Source of the DNA: Armatimonadaceae bacterium
Lineage (GTDB): Bacteria; Armatimonadota; Armatimonadia; Armatimonadales; Armatimonadaceae
DNA length: 39,686 nt
Direction of reading: 5' to 3'
Assembly: GCA_030446525.1 (NCBI GenBank)
Contig: JAUJNC010000033.1
Span: forward strand, 1-39,686
Part shown: piece by piece, positions 8,699-15,187 of the stretch
How the letters are laid out: every line of letters starts with the position of its first letter
How positions within the stretch are numbered: the stretch's first letter is position 1
Notes under the pieces: model-generated
What the model was told of the DNA's origin: nothing
Database searches by the model: none
Seen by the model: the letters and a program-made list of their open reading frames with translations, nothing else
Made by a program: the position numbers and the translations under genes

Positions 8699-9796
8699 TT
8701 ACGGTCTCAGCAGCACCTTGATGGACTCTTTGCCGCTGTGGACCTTGTGGATCCCGTCCAGGTAGTTCTCCAGCGGGAGCTGGTGCGTCACGATGCCGTC
8801 CACCTTCAGCAGGCCGCGGTGCAGGTAGTCGATGACCTTGGGGTAGCAGCCGGGCCCCAGGTGCGCGCCGTAGATGTTCAGCTCCTTGCTGTCCCCGATG
8901 ATCGTCCAGTCCGTGGTCGTTTCGCGGGCCATGACCGAGAACTCGACGAAGTTGCCGGCCTTGCGGATCAGGGACAGGCCCTGGTTCACGGCCTCCGGGT
9001 GGCCCGTCGCCTCGATATAAACGTCGCACCCGTAGCCCTCGGTCATCGCGCGCACGCGCTCCGCCACGTCGTCGCGGTCGGGGTTCAGCGTCACGTCGGC
9101 GCCCAGGCGGCGGGCCACCTCCAGGCGCCTGTCGAAGCGGTCCAGAACGACGAGGGCGCCGGGGTTTCTGAGGCGGGCGCAGGCGACCATCCCCAGCCCC
9201 AGCGTGCCCGCGCCCGCGATGACCACGACATCGCCGAACGCGATCCCGGCGCGCTCCACGGCGTGCATGGAGCAGGCCAGCGGCTCGATCAGGGCGGCCG
9301 TTTCGACCGGCAGTTCGGCGGGCACCTTGTAGTTGAGCGCGCGGGCGGGGAAGAGCATGTAGTCGGCCATGCCGCCCTGGGTGTACTGGTGGAAGCCGTA
9401 GATGTCGTGGATGTCACAAAGCCAGTATCTGCCCGTGCGGCAGTAGCGGCAGGCGTTGCAGGGGACGATCTGCTCGGAGATGGCGCGATCACCGAGCGCG
9501 AGGTCGTGAAGCGCGCCCGCCCCCTCGCCCAGGGCGACCACGGTCCCGATCAGCTCATGGCCGGGTGTGACCGGCGCCTGGACGTAGGGCTTGCGGCCGG
9601 CGTCACCCCAGAACAGGGGGGCGCCGACGAAGCACTTGACGTCCGAGGCGCAGACGCCGCAGGCGTCGAGCCGGATCAGCACCTCGCCGGGGCCGGGCGT
9701 GGGCACGGGCCGCTCCTCCAGGCGGTAGTCCTCCGGCCCGACGCAGCGCACGGCGCGCATGGTGCGCGGGAGCGTATCGAGCGTGACGGCATCCAT
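8699..9796 (-). CDS. Zinc-dependent medium-chain alcohol/sorbitol dehydrogenase
   Basis: 365 aa MDR-family oxidoreductase. N-terminal GroES-like domain: GEVLIRLDACGVCASDVK holds the catalytic zinc Cys, then TPGHELIGTVVALGEGAGAL. The structural zinc loop is CNACRYCRTGRYWLC. Rossmann domain with VVIAGAGTLGLGMVACARL and a downstream acidic residue VVLDRFDRR, pointing to NAD. The substrate is unknown; threonine, sorbitol or another polyol dehydrogenase are all possible. GGGAGG lies 8 bases before the ATG. It is the first gene of a likely two-gene unit with the guanine-deaminase-like gene, an unexpected pairing that gives no clear pathway. Confidence 0.9.
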   Translation of the reverse strand: MDAVTLDTLPRTMRAVRCVGPEDYRLEERPVPTPGPGEVLIRLDACGVCASDVKCFVGAPLFWGDAGRKPYVQAPVTPGHELIGTVVALGEGAGALHDLALGDRAISEQIVPCNACRYCRTGRYWLCDIHDIYGFHQYTQGGMADYMLFPARALNYKVPAELPVETAALIEPLACSMHAVERAGIAFGDVVVIAGAGTLGLGMVACARLRNPGALVVLDRFDRRLEVARRLGADVTLNPDRDDVAERVRAMTEGYGCDVYIEATGHPEAVNQGLSLIRKAGNFVEFSVMARETTTDWTIIGDSKELNIYGAHLGPGCYPKVIDYLHRGLLKVDGIVTHQLPLENYLDGIHKVHSGKESIKVLLRP

Positions 9797-9865
9797 GTGG
9801 CAAACCTCCCGGGCGTATCTTCGCCACGCGGCGGCGCCCTTCCTGCGGCCGGTCCCGGGCGGGGG

Positions 9866-10597
9866 CTACATCAGCCCCTTCTCGCGCAAGCTCACCCAGC
9901 GGCTGTCGCCCACGATGACGTGGTCCAGCAGTTCGATGCCCAGCAGCTCGCCCGCCTCCTGGAGGCGGCGCGTGATGGCGGTGTCTTCGGGCGAGGGGGC
10001 GGGGTCGCCCGACGGGTGGTTGTGCGCGACGATGAGCGACGCCGCCGAGTGGCGCACCGCCTCGGTGAAGACCTCCCGCGGGTGCACGAGCGACGAGGAC
10101 AGATCGCCGACCGACACGGTGCGGGTGCGGAACACGCCGCCCTTGGTGTCGAGCAGCAGGGCGACGAAGTGCTCGCGCTTCTGGTCCCGCAGCGTCGGCC
10201 CGAGCAGGTTGTACACGTCCTGCGGCGACCGGATCTTGGGCCGCTCTTCCGGCGCGGCGGACACGAGGCGCCGCCCGAACTCGATGGCCGCCTTGATCTG
10301 CGCGGCCTTGGCCGGCCCGATGCCGTGGACCTGGCTCATCTCCTCGATCGTCGCCCCGGCCACCCCGCGCAGCGACCCGAAGGTCGACAGCAGATGATTG
10401 GCCAGGCCGAGCGCGGAATACTGCTCCGTCCCGGTGCGCAGCAGGATGGCGAGCAGCTCCGCCGTGGAAAGCACGTCCGCCCCGTAGTGGATCAGCCGCT
10501 CGCGCGGCCTTTCGTCGCTGGGTATCTCCCGGATGCGCACGTCATAGCGGGGCGCCGCCGGGGCGTTTGGTTCGGCGTCCCCGTCGCAAGCGAGCAT
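9866..10597 (-). CDS. radC: RadC family JAB/MPN-domain protein
   Basis: 243 aa, normal for RadC. The N-terminal helix-hairpin-helix region (about residues 20-105) includes LIHYGADVLSTAELLAILLRTG and VHGIGPAKAAQIKAAIEFGRR. The C-terminal JAB metalloprotease-like domain carries the zinc motif LIVAHNHPSGDPAPSPED. Despite the name, a DNA repair role is doubtful in the literature and the biochemical function is unknown. GTGGAGGT precedes the ATG at a good distance, and a sigma-70 type promoter is visible upstream. RadC-type genes often border mobile regions; here the accessory PEP-CTERM/cassette region starts directly upstream. Confidence 0.95.
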   Translation of the reverse strand: MLACDGDAEPNAPAAPRYDVRIREIPSDERPRERLIHYGADVLSTAELLAILLRTGTEQYSALGLANHLLSTFGSLRGVAGATIEEMSQVHGIGPAKAAQIKAAIEFGRRLVSAAPEERPKIRSPQDVYNLLGPTLRDQKREHFVALLLDTKGGVFRTRTVSVGDLSSSLVHPREVFTEAVRHSAASLIVAHNHPSGDPAPSPEDTAITRRLQEAGELLGIELLDHVIVGDSRWVSLREKGLM

Positions 10598-10616
10598 GGT
10601 GTAACCTCCACCGTGT

Positions 10617-10646
10617 ATGATAGCCCAAGCGCCCCGGACGGGTCAA
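10617..10646 (-). promoter_or_regulatory. Sigma-70 type promoter for radC
   Basis: Read on the minus strand: -35 TTGACC (10646-10641), an 18-base spacer, then -10 TATCAT (10622-10617). The predicted start of transcription is near 10610, just ahead of the GTGGAGGT ribosome binding site and the ATG at 10597. Confidence 0.65.
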
Positions 10647-10659
10647 TCTGGTGAAGTTG

Positions 10660-10680
10660 CCGGCAGCCGCTACGCAGCCA
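10660..10680. repeat. Left copy of a 21-bp direct repeat bordering the accessory region
   Basis: CCGGCAGCCGCTACGCAGCCA here matches 19355-19375 at 20 of 21 bases in the same orientation. The right copy covers the last codons and stop of the GGDEF/HD-GYP gene. The two copies bracket the whole PEP-CTERM and cassette region (about 8.7 kb), the arrangement expected of att-like core duplications. No recombinase is seen, so this is only a candidate. Confidence 0.5.
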
Positions 10681-10738
10681 GGAGGGAGGGCGCGGCGTGT
10701 CCTTCTGGCCCCCGACGAAAAGTGCGCGGCTTCCGTTT

Positions 10739-10767
10739 GGAACAAAAGGCGGAGCGATCCAGTCAGC
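10739..10767 (+). promoter_or_regulatory. ECF-promoter-like element upstream of PEP-CTERM gene 1
   Basis: GGAAC (10739-10743), exactly 17 bases, then AGTCAGC (10761-). This matches the -35 GGAAC / -10 GTC pattern of extracytoplasmic-function sigma factors. The same arrangement with identical spacing recurs at 13308 and 18173. It lies about 130 bp upstream of the gene start, followed by a GCGGC/GCCGC hairpin (near 10775-10790). Confidence 0.5.
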
Positions 10768-10831
10768 AAAGAAAGCGGCTGCCGTGCCGCGCTCTGGCCG
10801 GTGCACTCTGCGTTCGGGCCGCATGGGGCGG

Positions 10832-10860
10832 GGCACCGTGCAGGGGCCGTATCCCGTCTG
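10832..10860 (+). promoter_or_regulatory. Second, weaker copy of the PEP-CTERM upstream element
   Basis: GGCAC, 18 bases, then CGTCTG. The 3' half (AGGGGC, four bases, ATCCCGTCTGC) is close to the element at 18173. It is about 30 bp upstream of the start of PEP-CTERM gene 1. It may be a duplicate promoter or a leftover of duplication. Confidence 0.35.
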
Positions 10861-10891
10861 CCCCACGACCAACTTGTCAGGAGGAGCGAGT

Positions 10892-11872
10892 ATGCAGAAA
10901 AGAACCCCACCCGCCTTTGCCGCCGTTCTCGCGCTGGGGGCGCTGGGCGCCGCCGCGGCGGCGGCCGGCGCCGAGGAGATCTTCGCCGTCACCTTACGAA
11001 CCGGCTCGGTGGCGCCCAGCATCTTCCGCTTCGACAGCGCCACCCCTAGCGTGATCAGCCCGCTGGTGCCGCTGACGGGCGCCGTCCCCATCGCCATCGA
11101 CTTCCGCCCGTCCACCGGCCAGCTCTACGGCGTGGGCAGCCTCTCCGACAACCGCCTCTTCACCATCGACACCGCCACCGGGGCGGTGAGCGCCGTGGGC
11201 CCCATCAGCCCGGCGCCCATCAGCGCCGCCGTGGGCCTGGACTTCAACCCGGTCACCGACGAGCTGCGCGCCACCATCGTAGAGCCCCACCCGTTCGCCC
11301 AGCGGGCCAACCTGCGCATCGACCCGGCCACGGGCGCGTCCGTCTTCGAGGGCAACCTGCGCTACGCCCCGGGCGACCCCAACGCCGGGCGGGTGCCCAG
11401 CGTGGTGGCGCGGCCTACACCAACAACGTGGCCGGTGCCGAGTCGACGCGCCTGTACGGCATCGACACCGGGAGATGTGCTCGTCAGCATCGAGCCCGAG
11501 AGCGCGGGCACGCTGCGCACCGTGGGCCGGCTGGGGTTCGGCCCCGACCTGATCGGCACCAACCTCTTGGGCTTCGACATCTCGGGCGTGACCGGCACGG
11601 CGTATGTGGTGGCGACGCCGAACATCGGCCCCAACGCCTTCGTGCCCCAGGCTCTACACGGTGAACCTGGACACGGGCGCGGCCACGCTGGTGGGCGCCA
11701 TCGGCGACGGCACGGTACAACTGTCGGTGGTCGGCATGTCGGTGGCGCCCGCGCCGAGCGAGGTGATCCCGGAACCCGGCACCCTGCTGCTGCTGGGCAT
11801 GGGATTGCTGGGGGCTGGCGCGGCGGCCGTGCGCAGGCGGCGCAAAGCGGACAAGCCCGCGCACGCGCGTAG
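10892..11872 (+). CDS. DUF4394 PEP-CTERM secreted protein, paralog 1 (frame broken)
   Basis: Secreted beta-propeller-like protein with a C-terminal PEP-CTERM sorting signal. A signal peptide (MQKRTPP, then an Ala-rich core ending near AGAEE) precedes DUF4394 repeats: FRFDSATPSVISPLVPLTG, IDFRPSTGQLYGVGS, RLFTIDTATGAVS, LDFNPVTDELRA, RIDPATGASVFEG, LGFDISGVTGTAYV. The C-terminus in another frame has VIPEPGTLLLLGMGLLGAG followed by RRRR, a classic PEP-CTERM (PEP motif, hydrophobic span, basic cluster). An exosortase outside the window would process it. Frame shifts: a lost base near 11405, an extra base near 11475, an extra base near 11650, and probably one more near the C-terminus, where a stop TAG (11870-11872) matches the paralogs' ends. 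The SD AGGAGG precedes the ATG. Function of DUF4394 is unknown. Confidence 0.85.
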   Translation: MQKRTPPAFAAVLALGALGAAAAAAGAEEIFAVTLRTGSVAPSIFRFDSATPSVISPLVPLTGAVPIAIDFRPSTGQLYGVGSLSDNRLFTIDTATGAVSAVGPISPAPISAAVGLDFNPVTDELRATIVEPHPFAQRANLRIDPATGASVFEGNLRYAPGDPNAGRVPSVVARPTPTTWPVPSRRACTASTPGDVLVSIEPESAGTLRTVGRLGFGPDLIGTNLLGFDISGVTGTAYVVATPNIGPNAFVPQALHGEPGHGRGHAGGRHRRRHGTTVGGRHVGGARAERGDPGTRHPAAAGHGIAGGWRGGRAQAAQSGQARARA

Positions 11873-11890
11873 AGCTATGGACGCGAGCAT

Positions 11891-11929
11891 AAAGCCACCC
11901 GTGAGCCCGTTGAGCTTGCGGGTGGCTTT
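11891..11929. terminator. Terminator after PEP-CTERM gene 1
   Basis: An 11-bp perfect stem, AAAGCCACCCG (11891-11901) with CGGGTGGCTTT (11919-11929), around a 17-base loop. The A-run and T-run would allow termination in both directions. A homologous hairpin follows PEP-CTERM gene 2 at 13207, and the two share flanking sequence (GTCATAGAT and onward). Confidence 0.7.
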
Positions 11930-11939
11930 GTCATAGATA

Positions 11940-12167
11940 CTGCTGGTCAGACTCCCGCCGGTGACGCACTCGTTCGGTGTGGGCCAGCGCTTCAACCAGA
12001 GGGAGACCGACACGAGCTTCGAAGACGAAAACCGCGTCCGCGTGCGCAGACCGGCCAACGCGAACGCGTGCCCGCCGGGCCACTGCATGCACTTCATCCT
12101 GCGGCCCAACCCCGACATGGGCGGCTGGCTCGCGCCCTCAGTGGCCCGGATCATCCGGATCGGGTAG
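11940..12167 (+). pseudogene. Fragment of a DUF1929 galactose-oxidase-like protein (C-terminal domain only)
   Basis: The open frame reads LLVRLPPVTHSFGVGQRF, then VRVRRPANANACPPGH, and ends PSVARIIRIG plus stop. This is the pattern of the DUF1929 / galactose-oxidase early-set domain (VTHSFNxxQRF, PANANVAPPGYYMLF, PSVAKIVRI). Only about 75 residues exist. The frame is closed upstream by TAG at 11934, so the kelch/propeller part is missing. There is no plausible ribosome binding site at the first GTG. I read it as a gene remnant carried along with the PEP-CTERM duplications; a second, shorter stub is at 13255. Confidence 0.65.
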
Positions 12168-12194
12168 GGCCCCCAGACGAATATAATAAATCAC

Positions 12195-12221
12195 GTGCGG
12201 GCGCGAGGCACGCGCCCGCAC
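12195..12221. repeat. Perfect inverted repeat before PEP-CTERM gene 2
   Basis: GTGCGGGCGCG and CGCGCCCGCAC form an 11-bp perfect stem with loop AGGCA, ending 26 bp before the ATG at 12248. The outer arms GTGCGGGC/GCCCGCAC recur in reversed order upstream of PEP-CTERM gene 3 (18268-18296). It could be an operator or an mRNA structure near the ribosome binding site. Confidence 0.5.
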
Positions 12222-12247
12222 GATACTACGGTTAGGAGGAAAACACC

Positions 12248-13189
12248 ATGCGCCGTATCCTGATCGGCGTCCTCGCCCTGGCCGGGCTGGCCCTCGCTGC
12301 GGCGCGCCCTGCCCCCGCCGAGACCCTCTTCGGTCTCGGTGTTCTGACCGCTGGCGTCCAGACCCTCTACAGTTTCGACAGCGCCACGCCCAGTGTGATC
12401 GGTGCGGCTGTCCCCGTCACCGGTCTGCTGGCCGGGAGAGACCCTCCTGGGCATCGACTTCCGCCCGGCCACCGGTCAGGCTCTACGGCTTCGCCGGCCC
12501 GCAGCGCCGTCTCTACACCATCGACACTGCCACCGGCGCCGCCACCCTGGCCGCCCCCTGCTGGGCGTGCCGGGGGCCATCCCGGGAGGGGGTTCGACTT
12601 CAATCCGGCGCAGGATTTCCTGCGCGTCCTCGCGTTGCCCGCGGAGCCCGAACTCGCGCGCAACCTGCGCGTCAACCCGGACACCGGCCAGACCACGGTG
12701 GAGGTGCCCCACTTCGCCCCGGGCGATCCCCTCTTCGGCGGGGCCGTGTTCATCGGGGGCTCGGCCTACGCCAACAACGTCCCGGGGCCGCTTCCACCAC
12801 GCTGTACGGGATCGACGCCCGGGGCGTGCTGGTGCGGCAGGGGCAGGCCAGGGGCTGCTCAGCACGGTGGGTTCTTTGGAGTCGGCTTCAGCATCAGCAC
12901 CGCCCTGGGCTTCGACATCTCCGGGGTGAGCGGCACGGCCTACGCGGCGCTGAACCCGTCCGCCGGGCAGCCGCAACCTTCCCGCCTATACACCATCGAC
13001 CTGGGGACCGGCGCGGCCACGCTGGCGGGTAGTATCGGCGGCGGCGCGACCCTGGTCCGCCTGATCGGCTTGTCCGCGGCGCCGATCCCGGAACCGACGA
13101 GCCTGCTGCTGCTTTGCACGGGGCTTATGGGAGCCGGCGCGGCGGCACTGCGCAGGCGGCGCAAGGCGGGCAAGCCCGCACAAGCTTAA
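12248..13189 (+). CDS. DUF4394 PEP-CTERM secreted protein, paralog 2 (contains compensating frame shifts)
   Basis: Open as a single frame of 313 aa, but two internal stretches are out of register. Residues about 63-115 read as Pro/Arg-rich nonsense, while another frame gives GETLLGIDFRPATGQ, then LYTIDTATGAATL, then LLGVPGAIPGG. Near 12785-12870 the true frame reads ASTTLYGIDARGVLVRQGQ. In-frame parts show the signal peptide (MRRILIGVLALAGLALAAA), LYSFDSATPSVIGAAVP, FDFNPAQDFLRVL, ALGFDISGVSGTAYAAL and the PEP-CTERM tail IPEPTSLLLLCTGLMGAG with RRRR. AGGAGG lies 7-8 bases before the ATG. Sorting and function are as for paralog 1. Unlike paralogs 1 and 3, no ECF-like element was found upstream. 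Confidence 0.85.
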   Translation: MRRILIGVLALAGLALAAARPAPAETLFGLGVLTAGVQTLYSFDSATPSVIGAAVPVTGLLAGRDPPGHRLPPGHRSGSTASPARSAVSTPSTLPPAPPPWPPPAGRAGGHPGRGFDFNPAQDFLRVLALPAEPELARNLRVNPDTGQTTVEVPHFAPGDPLFGGAVFIGGSAYANNVPGPLPPRCTGSTPGACWCGRGRPGAAQHGGFFGVGFSISTALGFDISGVSGTAYAALNPSAGQPQPSRLYTIDLGTGAATLAGSIGGGATLVRLIGLSAAPIPEPTSLLLLCTGLMGAGAAALRRRRKAGKPAQA

Positions 13190-13206
13190 AGCAACCGACG
13201 TGACCA

Positions 13207-13248
13207 CGAAGCCTCCCGTGAGCACCGAATAGGTCGCGGGCGGCTTCG
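13207..13248. terminator. Terminator after PEP-CTERM gene 2
   Basis: CGAAGCCTCCCG (13207-13218) pairs with CGGGCGGCTTCG (13237-13248) at 11 of 12 positions. It is homologous in position and sequence to the hairpin after PEP-CTERM gene 1, so the terminator was copied with the gene. Confidence 0.65.
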
Positions 13249-13254
13249 TCATAG

Positions 13255-13302
13255 ATGATGCTGGTCAAGCTCCCGTCGGTGACGCGCGCGTTCAACATGG
13301 GG
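13255..13302 (+). pseudogene. Short second stub of the DUF1929 gene fragment
   Basis: MMLVKLPSVTRAFNMG matches the start of the DUF1929 fragment at 11940 (LLVRLPPVTHSFGVG). Here it is cut after about 16 residues and runs into the shared repeat at 13297. It has no function of its own and is useful as a scar of duplication or recombination. Confidence 0.5.
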
Positions 13303-13338
13303 CCGGCGGAACAAGGTAGGGGCTCATCCAGTCTGCAA
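13297..13338 (+). repeat. Left copy of a 42-bp direct repeat flanking the cassette island
   Basis: It matches 18162-18203 at 41 of 42 positions; the first 33 bases, beginning ATGGGGCCGGCGGAAC, are identical. Similarity fades over the next 20-25 bases. The copies bracket the group II intron plus cassettes, and both contain the ECF-like element that precedes PEP-CTERM gene 3. Confidence 0.8.
13308..13336 (+). promoter_or_regulatory. ECF-promoter-like element facing the cassette island
   Basis: GGAAC (13308-13312), 17-base spacer, then AGTCTGC (13330-), followed by a GCGG/CCGC hairpin near 13344-13356. It is nearly the same as the element upstream of PEP-CTERM gene 3 but here it points into the intron and cassettes. 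It could therefore act as the promoter of the array. This is inference from position and repeat identity only. Confidence 0.45.
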
Positions 13339-13431
13339 AATAAGCGGTTTCCCCGCGGGGTTCCAGGATTTATCCGTCGCGTCGCATAATCACGCTATCG
13401 CAGGCAAAACCAACGCGTCGGACAATACAGA

Positions 13432-13438
13432 GTTGGGC
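13432..13438 (+). other. R'-type recombination core at the left end of the cassette array
   Basis: GTTGGGC fits the integron core GTTRRRY and is the exact complement of GCCCAAC, the R'' core that closes the first cassette (14917-14923). The group II intron starts at the next base. No attC-like stem precedes it, so it may be the end of an attI-type site or a damaged attC. Confidence 0.6.
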
Positions 13439-14169
13439 GTGCGACACGAGGCTGCACGATAGCCAGTGAAGGTTAACCCTTCCCGGTTAGTGTCGAAACC
13501 GGTCTCCGCTCCTGCATGCGCCGCTGGCAACGGCGGGGTGTGAAAGCCAGGGGCAAAGCCTAGGGAACTAGCCAGTCGCCAGGGCAAACCGGGCCAGAGA
13601 AGACGAAAAGGGCGAACGAAAGTGAACCCGTGGCGGAAGCGGCGTTACTGTAGCCAGTCGAAAGCGACGGATACGACTGTTCTGGGCCTGGAAACCGAGA
13701 CTGCCCAAGCTCGGATGCCGACACCGCGCCCCCGCCGTAGAGCGGGCGCCCTCCTTCGTCGTGTTTGGCACGTGCGGAACGTGGAAACCCCGATGGCGTC
13801 CACGGCTGGGGCCGTGGTAAGCCCAGCGCGAGCAAGGCCTAATGCCTCAGCGGGACAGGAAGACCCAAGAAGCCAAGGCCAGCGGCCGAAAGGCAATGGG
13901 AAGACATAACCGGCTGGATAGGGCTTGTGCCCGACCTGAAAGAAGTGCTGACGTGGGTCTGGTGGGCAATCTCTGGATCCGGTGAAGGCCAGGAACCGGT
14001 TGGGAAAAGTTAGACGCGGGAAGTATCCCGTGAACGTAACCACCGGGGCGACAAGCCGGTGGCTGGAGACCGGAGAAGGAGAAGCGCCTTTCTTGCGCCG
14101 TGTGCGGTGAGAGTCGCACGCACGGTTCTGAGGAGGGGGAGGCGGGGGTGACCAGCCTCCCTATCCGAC
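13439..14169 (+). mobile_element. ORF-less group II intron
   Basis: A self-splicing ribozyme/retroelement RNA of 731 nt. The 5' end GTGCGAC fits GUGYG; the 3' end ...CTATCCGAC ends in AY. Domain I has a hairpin CCGAG(13695-13699)/CTCGG(13710-13714) whose loop shows GCCCAA (13703-13708). This EBS1 pairs perfectly with the six exon bases before the intron, TTGGGC (13433-13438). A possible EBS2, CTGTA (13648-13652), pairs with TACAG (13426-13430). Domain IV is only a small hairpin (CCACCGG 14040-14046 / CCGGTGG 14056-14062). Domain V is 34 nt. Domain VI has stem GGGAGGC/GCCTCCC and a candidate branch A at 14163, seven nucleotides from the end. No reverse transcriptase is encoded, so splicing and mobility would need a maturase supplied in trans. 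Confidence 0.88.
14095..14128 (+). ncRNA. Group II intron domain V (catalytic core)
   Basis: A 34-nt hairpin from GCGCCGTG to CACGGTTC, capped by a GAGA tetraloop (14109-14112) with the usual two-base bulge on the 3' strand. The catalytic triad reads C-G-C (14096-14098) instead of the more common A-G-C. CGC is known in the Oceanobacillus group IIC intron. The 34-nt length is that of IIA/IIB introns, so the class is left open. Confidence 0.9.
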
Positions 14170-14259
14170 CGCAACTATGGCGAAAAGGTACCCGGTTGAA
14201 GCCGAAGGTTTTCCACAAGCCAAAGCCGAAATGTAAACCAAACGAGGAGATACAACCCC

Positions 14260-14509
14260 ATGATGATCACTATTGACCTTGCGCCGGAGGTGGAGGCACA
14301 GGCGCGACGCGGCGGCACAGGAAGGACAGGAAGCGGAGGCCGTCGCCGCTACGCTGCTCGCCGAGACGCTGGCTTGGAAGGCACAGGAGCGCGCCGAGGC
14401 CATTGCCGGTATACAGCGGGGCCTGGACGCCGCCGCCGCGGGCAGAGTCCGACCGCTTAAAGAGTTCATCGCCGAGGAGCGGGCCAGGCTGAACTTGCCG
14501 CCGGTTTGA
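14260..14509 (+). CDS. Putative antitoxin of the first cassette (one frame break)
   Basis: Read across one break near 14300 it gives about 83 aa: MMITIDLAPEVEAQ, then DAAAQEGQEAEAVAATLLAE, ending VRPLKEFIAEERARLNLPPV. The pattern is typical of small type II antitoxins paired with ParE/RelE toxins: an N-terminal beta strand (ITIDLAPE), a helix, and an acidic toxin-wrapping tail containing a PLKEFIAEERA-type segment. GAGGAGA lies 9 bases before the ATG. The stop at 14509 is 9 bp before the toxin start, the usual antitoxin-first operon. Assignment to a ribbon-helix-helix family is likely but not proven. The break looks like a missing base at CAGGCGCGAC. Confidence 0.7.
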
Positions 14510-14518
14510 GCCTCTGTC

Positions 14519-14876
14519 ATGTCACTGCCCAGTTACGAAATCGAGATCACCGACGTGGCCGAGATGGAGGCACGGGCAGCGCAGGCATGGTACGCCTCAC
14601 GCATCACTCCCCGGAGCGCGCCGAGGCGTGGTACCACGGCCTGCTCAAAGCCTTTGATCCCTTTCCACTTTGCCAAGGCGAAGGCCGCTCGCGCCGGAGA
14701 ACGCGGTTTTCAAGGGCGTCGAGATCCGCCAACTGGAATACGGCACCGGGCGGAGCATCTACCGCATCCTGTTCAGCATCATTGACGACGAGAAGGTGCG
14801 CATTCTCCACGTCCTGCACGGCGCGCAGCAACGGCTCGGTCAGACTGAGCAGAATGAAGACGACGGACAGGCATGA
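14519..14876 (+). CDS. ParE/RelE-superfamily toxin (two frame breaks)
   Basis: Joined across frames it reads SYEIEITDVAEMEARAAQAW, then SPERAEAWYHGLLKAF, then LPRRRPLAPENAVFKGVEIR, then YRILFSIIDDEKVRILHVLHGAQQRLG. This is the full ParE/RelE pattern, including the last-strand VRILHVLHG block. About 118 aa, normal for the family. The breaks lie near 14608 and 14665. ParE toxins poison gyrase and RelE toxins cleave mRNA on the ribosome; the sequence alone does not decide which. It pairs with the antitoxin immediately upstream. The stop is 40 bp before the R'' core of the first attC site, so the two genes make up cassette 1. Confidence 0.75.
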
Positions 14877-14916
14877 GCCTGGTCGCCAACTGGTGAGGAA
14901 AGCGCAGGGCGAAGCG

Positions 14917-15009
14917 GCCCAACATCTATCTCGCAGGGGACGCGAAAGCCGCCGGTGTCTTGCTTCGCACCAAGTCAACTGCTTCGCGCCCTGAGTTCGG
15001 GCGTTATGC
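14917..15009 (+). other. attC-like recombination site 1
   Basis: R'' GCCCAAC (14917-14923). L''-like CAGGGGACGCGAAAGC (14934-14949) is complementary to L'-like GCTTCGCGCCCTG (14981-14993) with unpaired extra bases on the L'' side, as attC folds require. An inner GGTG/CACC hairpin follows, then R' GTTATGC (15003-15009). Length is 93 bp. Site 2 at 16768 shares most of its sequence, including GAGTTCGGGCGTT ahead of and into R'. R' departs from GTTRRRY at one position. Confidence 0.7.
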
Positions 15010-15187
15010 CGCGCGCAGTAAAATCGCGAGACAGCGTGCGGCATAACAAACGTGCTGCAACCGCATATACCGCCGTTCTGCGGTGTCTGGCGTGCTTTAT
15101 CGCTGCGGCTGAGCACGATATTAGGCTCCTGTAGCGGCGGGTACCGGAGGAGGATTCGAAGCTGGGCGCAGAGAAGCAAAAGTGGAA

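Noticed and set aside
13385..13438. Possible short attC ending at the GTTGGGC before the intron (GCATAAT as R'')
   Set aside because: The inner arms are not complementary to each other, so no attC-like fold is possible. Only the R' core is reported.
13622..13909. 95-codon open frame inside the group II intron
   Set aside because: It runs through structured domain I to III sequence, has no ribosome binding site and no protein-like pattern. Intron RNA explains it.
13439..14169. Assignment of the intron to the known group IIC-attC class
   Set aside because: Orientation (top strand, after R'), a 34-nt domain V and a candidate EBS2 do not fit the usual IIC-attC description. The class is left open.
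14934..14960. Resemblance of GGGACGCGAAAGCCGCCGG to part of a c-di-GMP-I (GEMM) riboswitch
   Set aside because: The rest of the riboswitch, including the conserved GGTAGGTAGCGGGG-type segment, is absent, and the same sequence recurs in site 2 with attC core boxes at both ends. The attC reading explains both copies.
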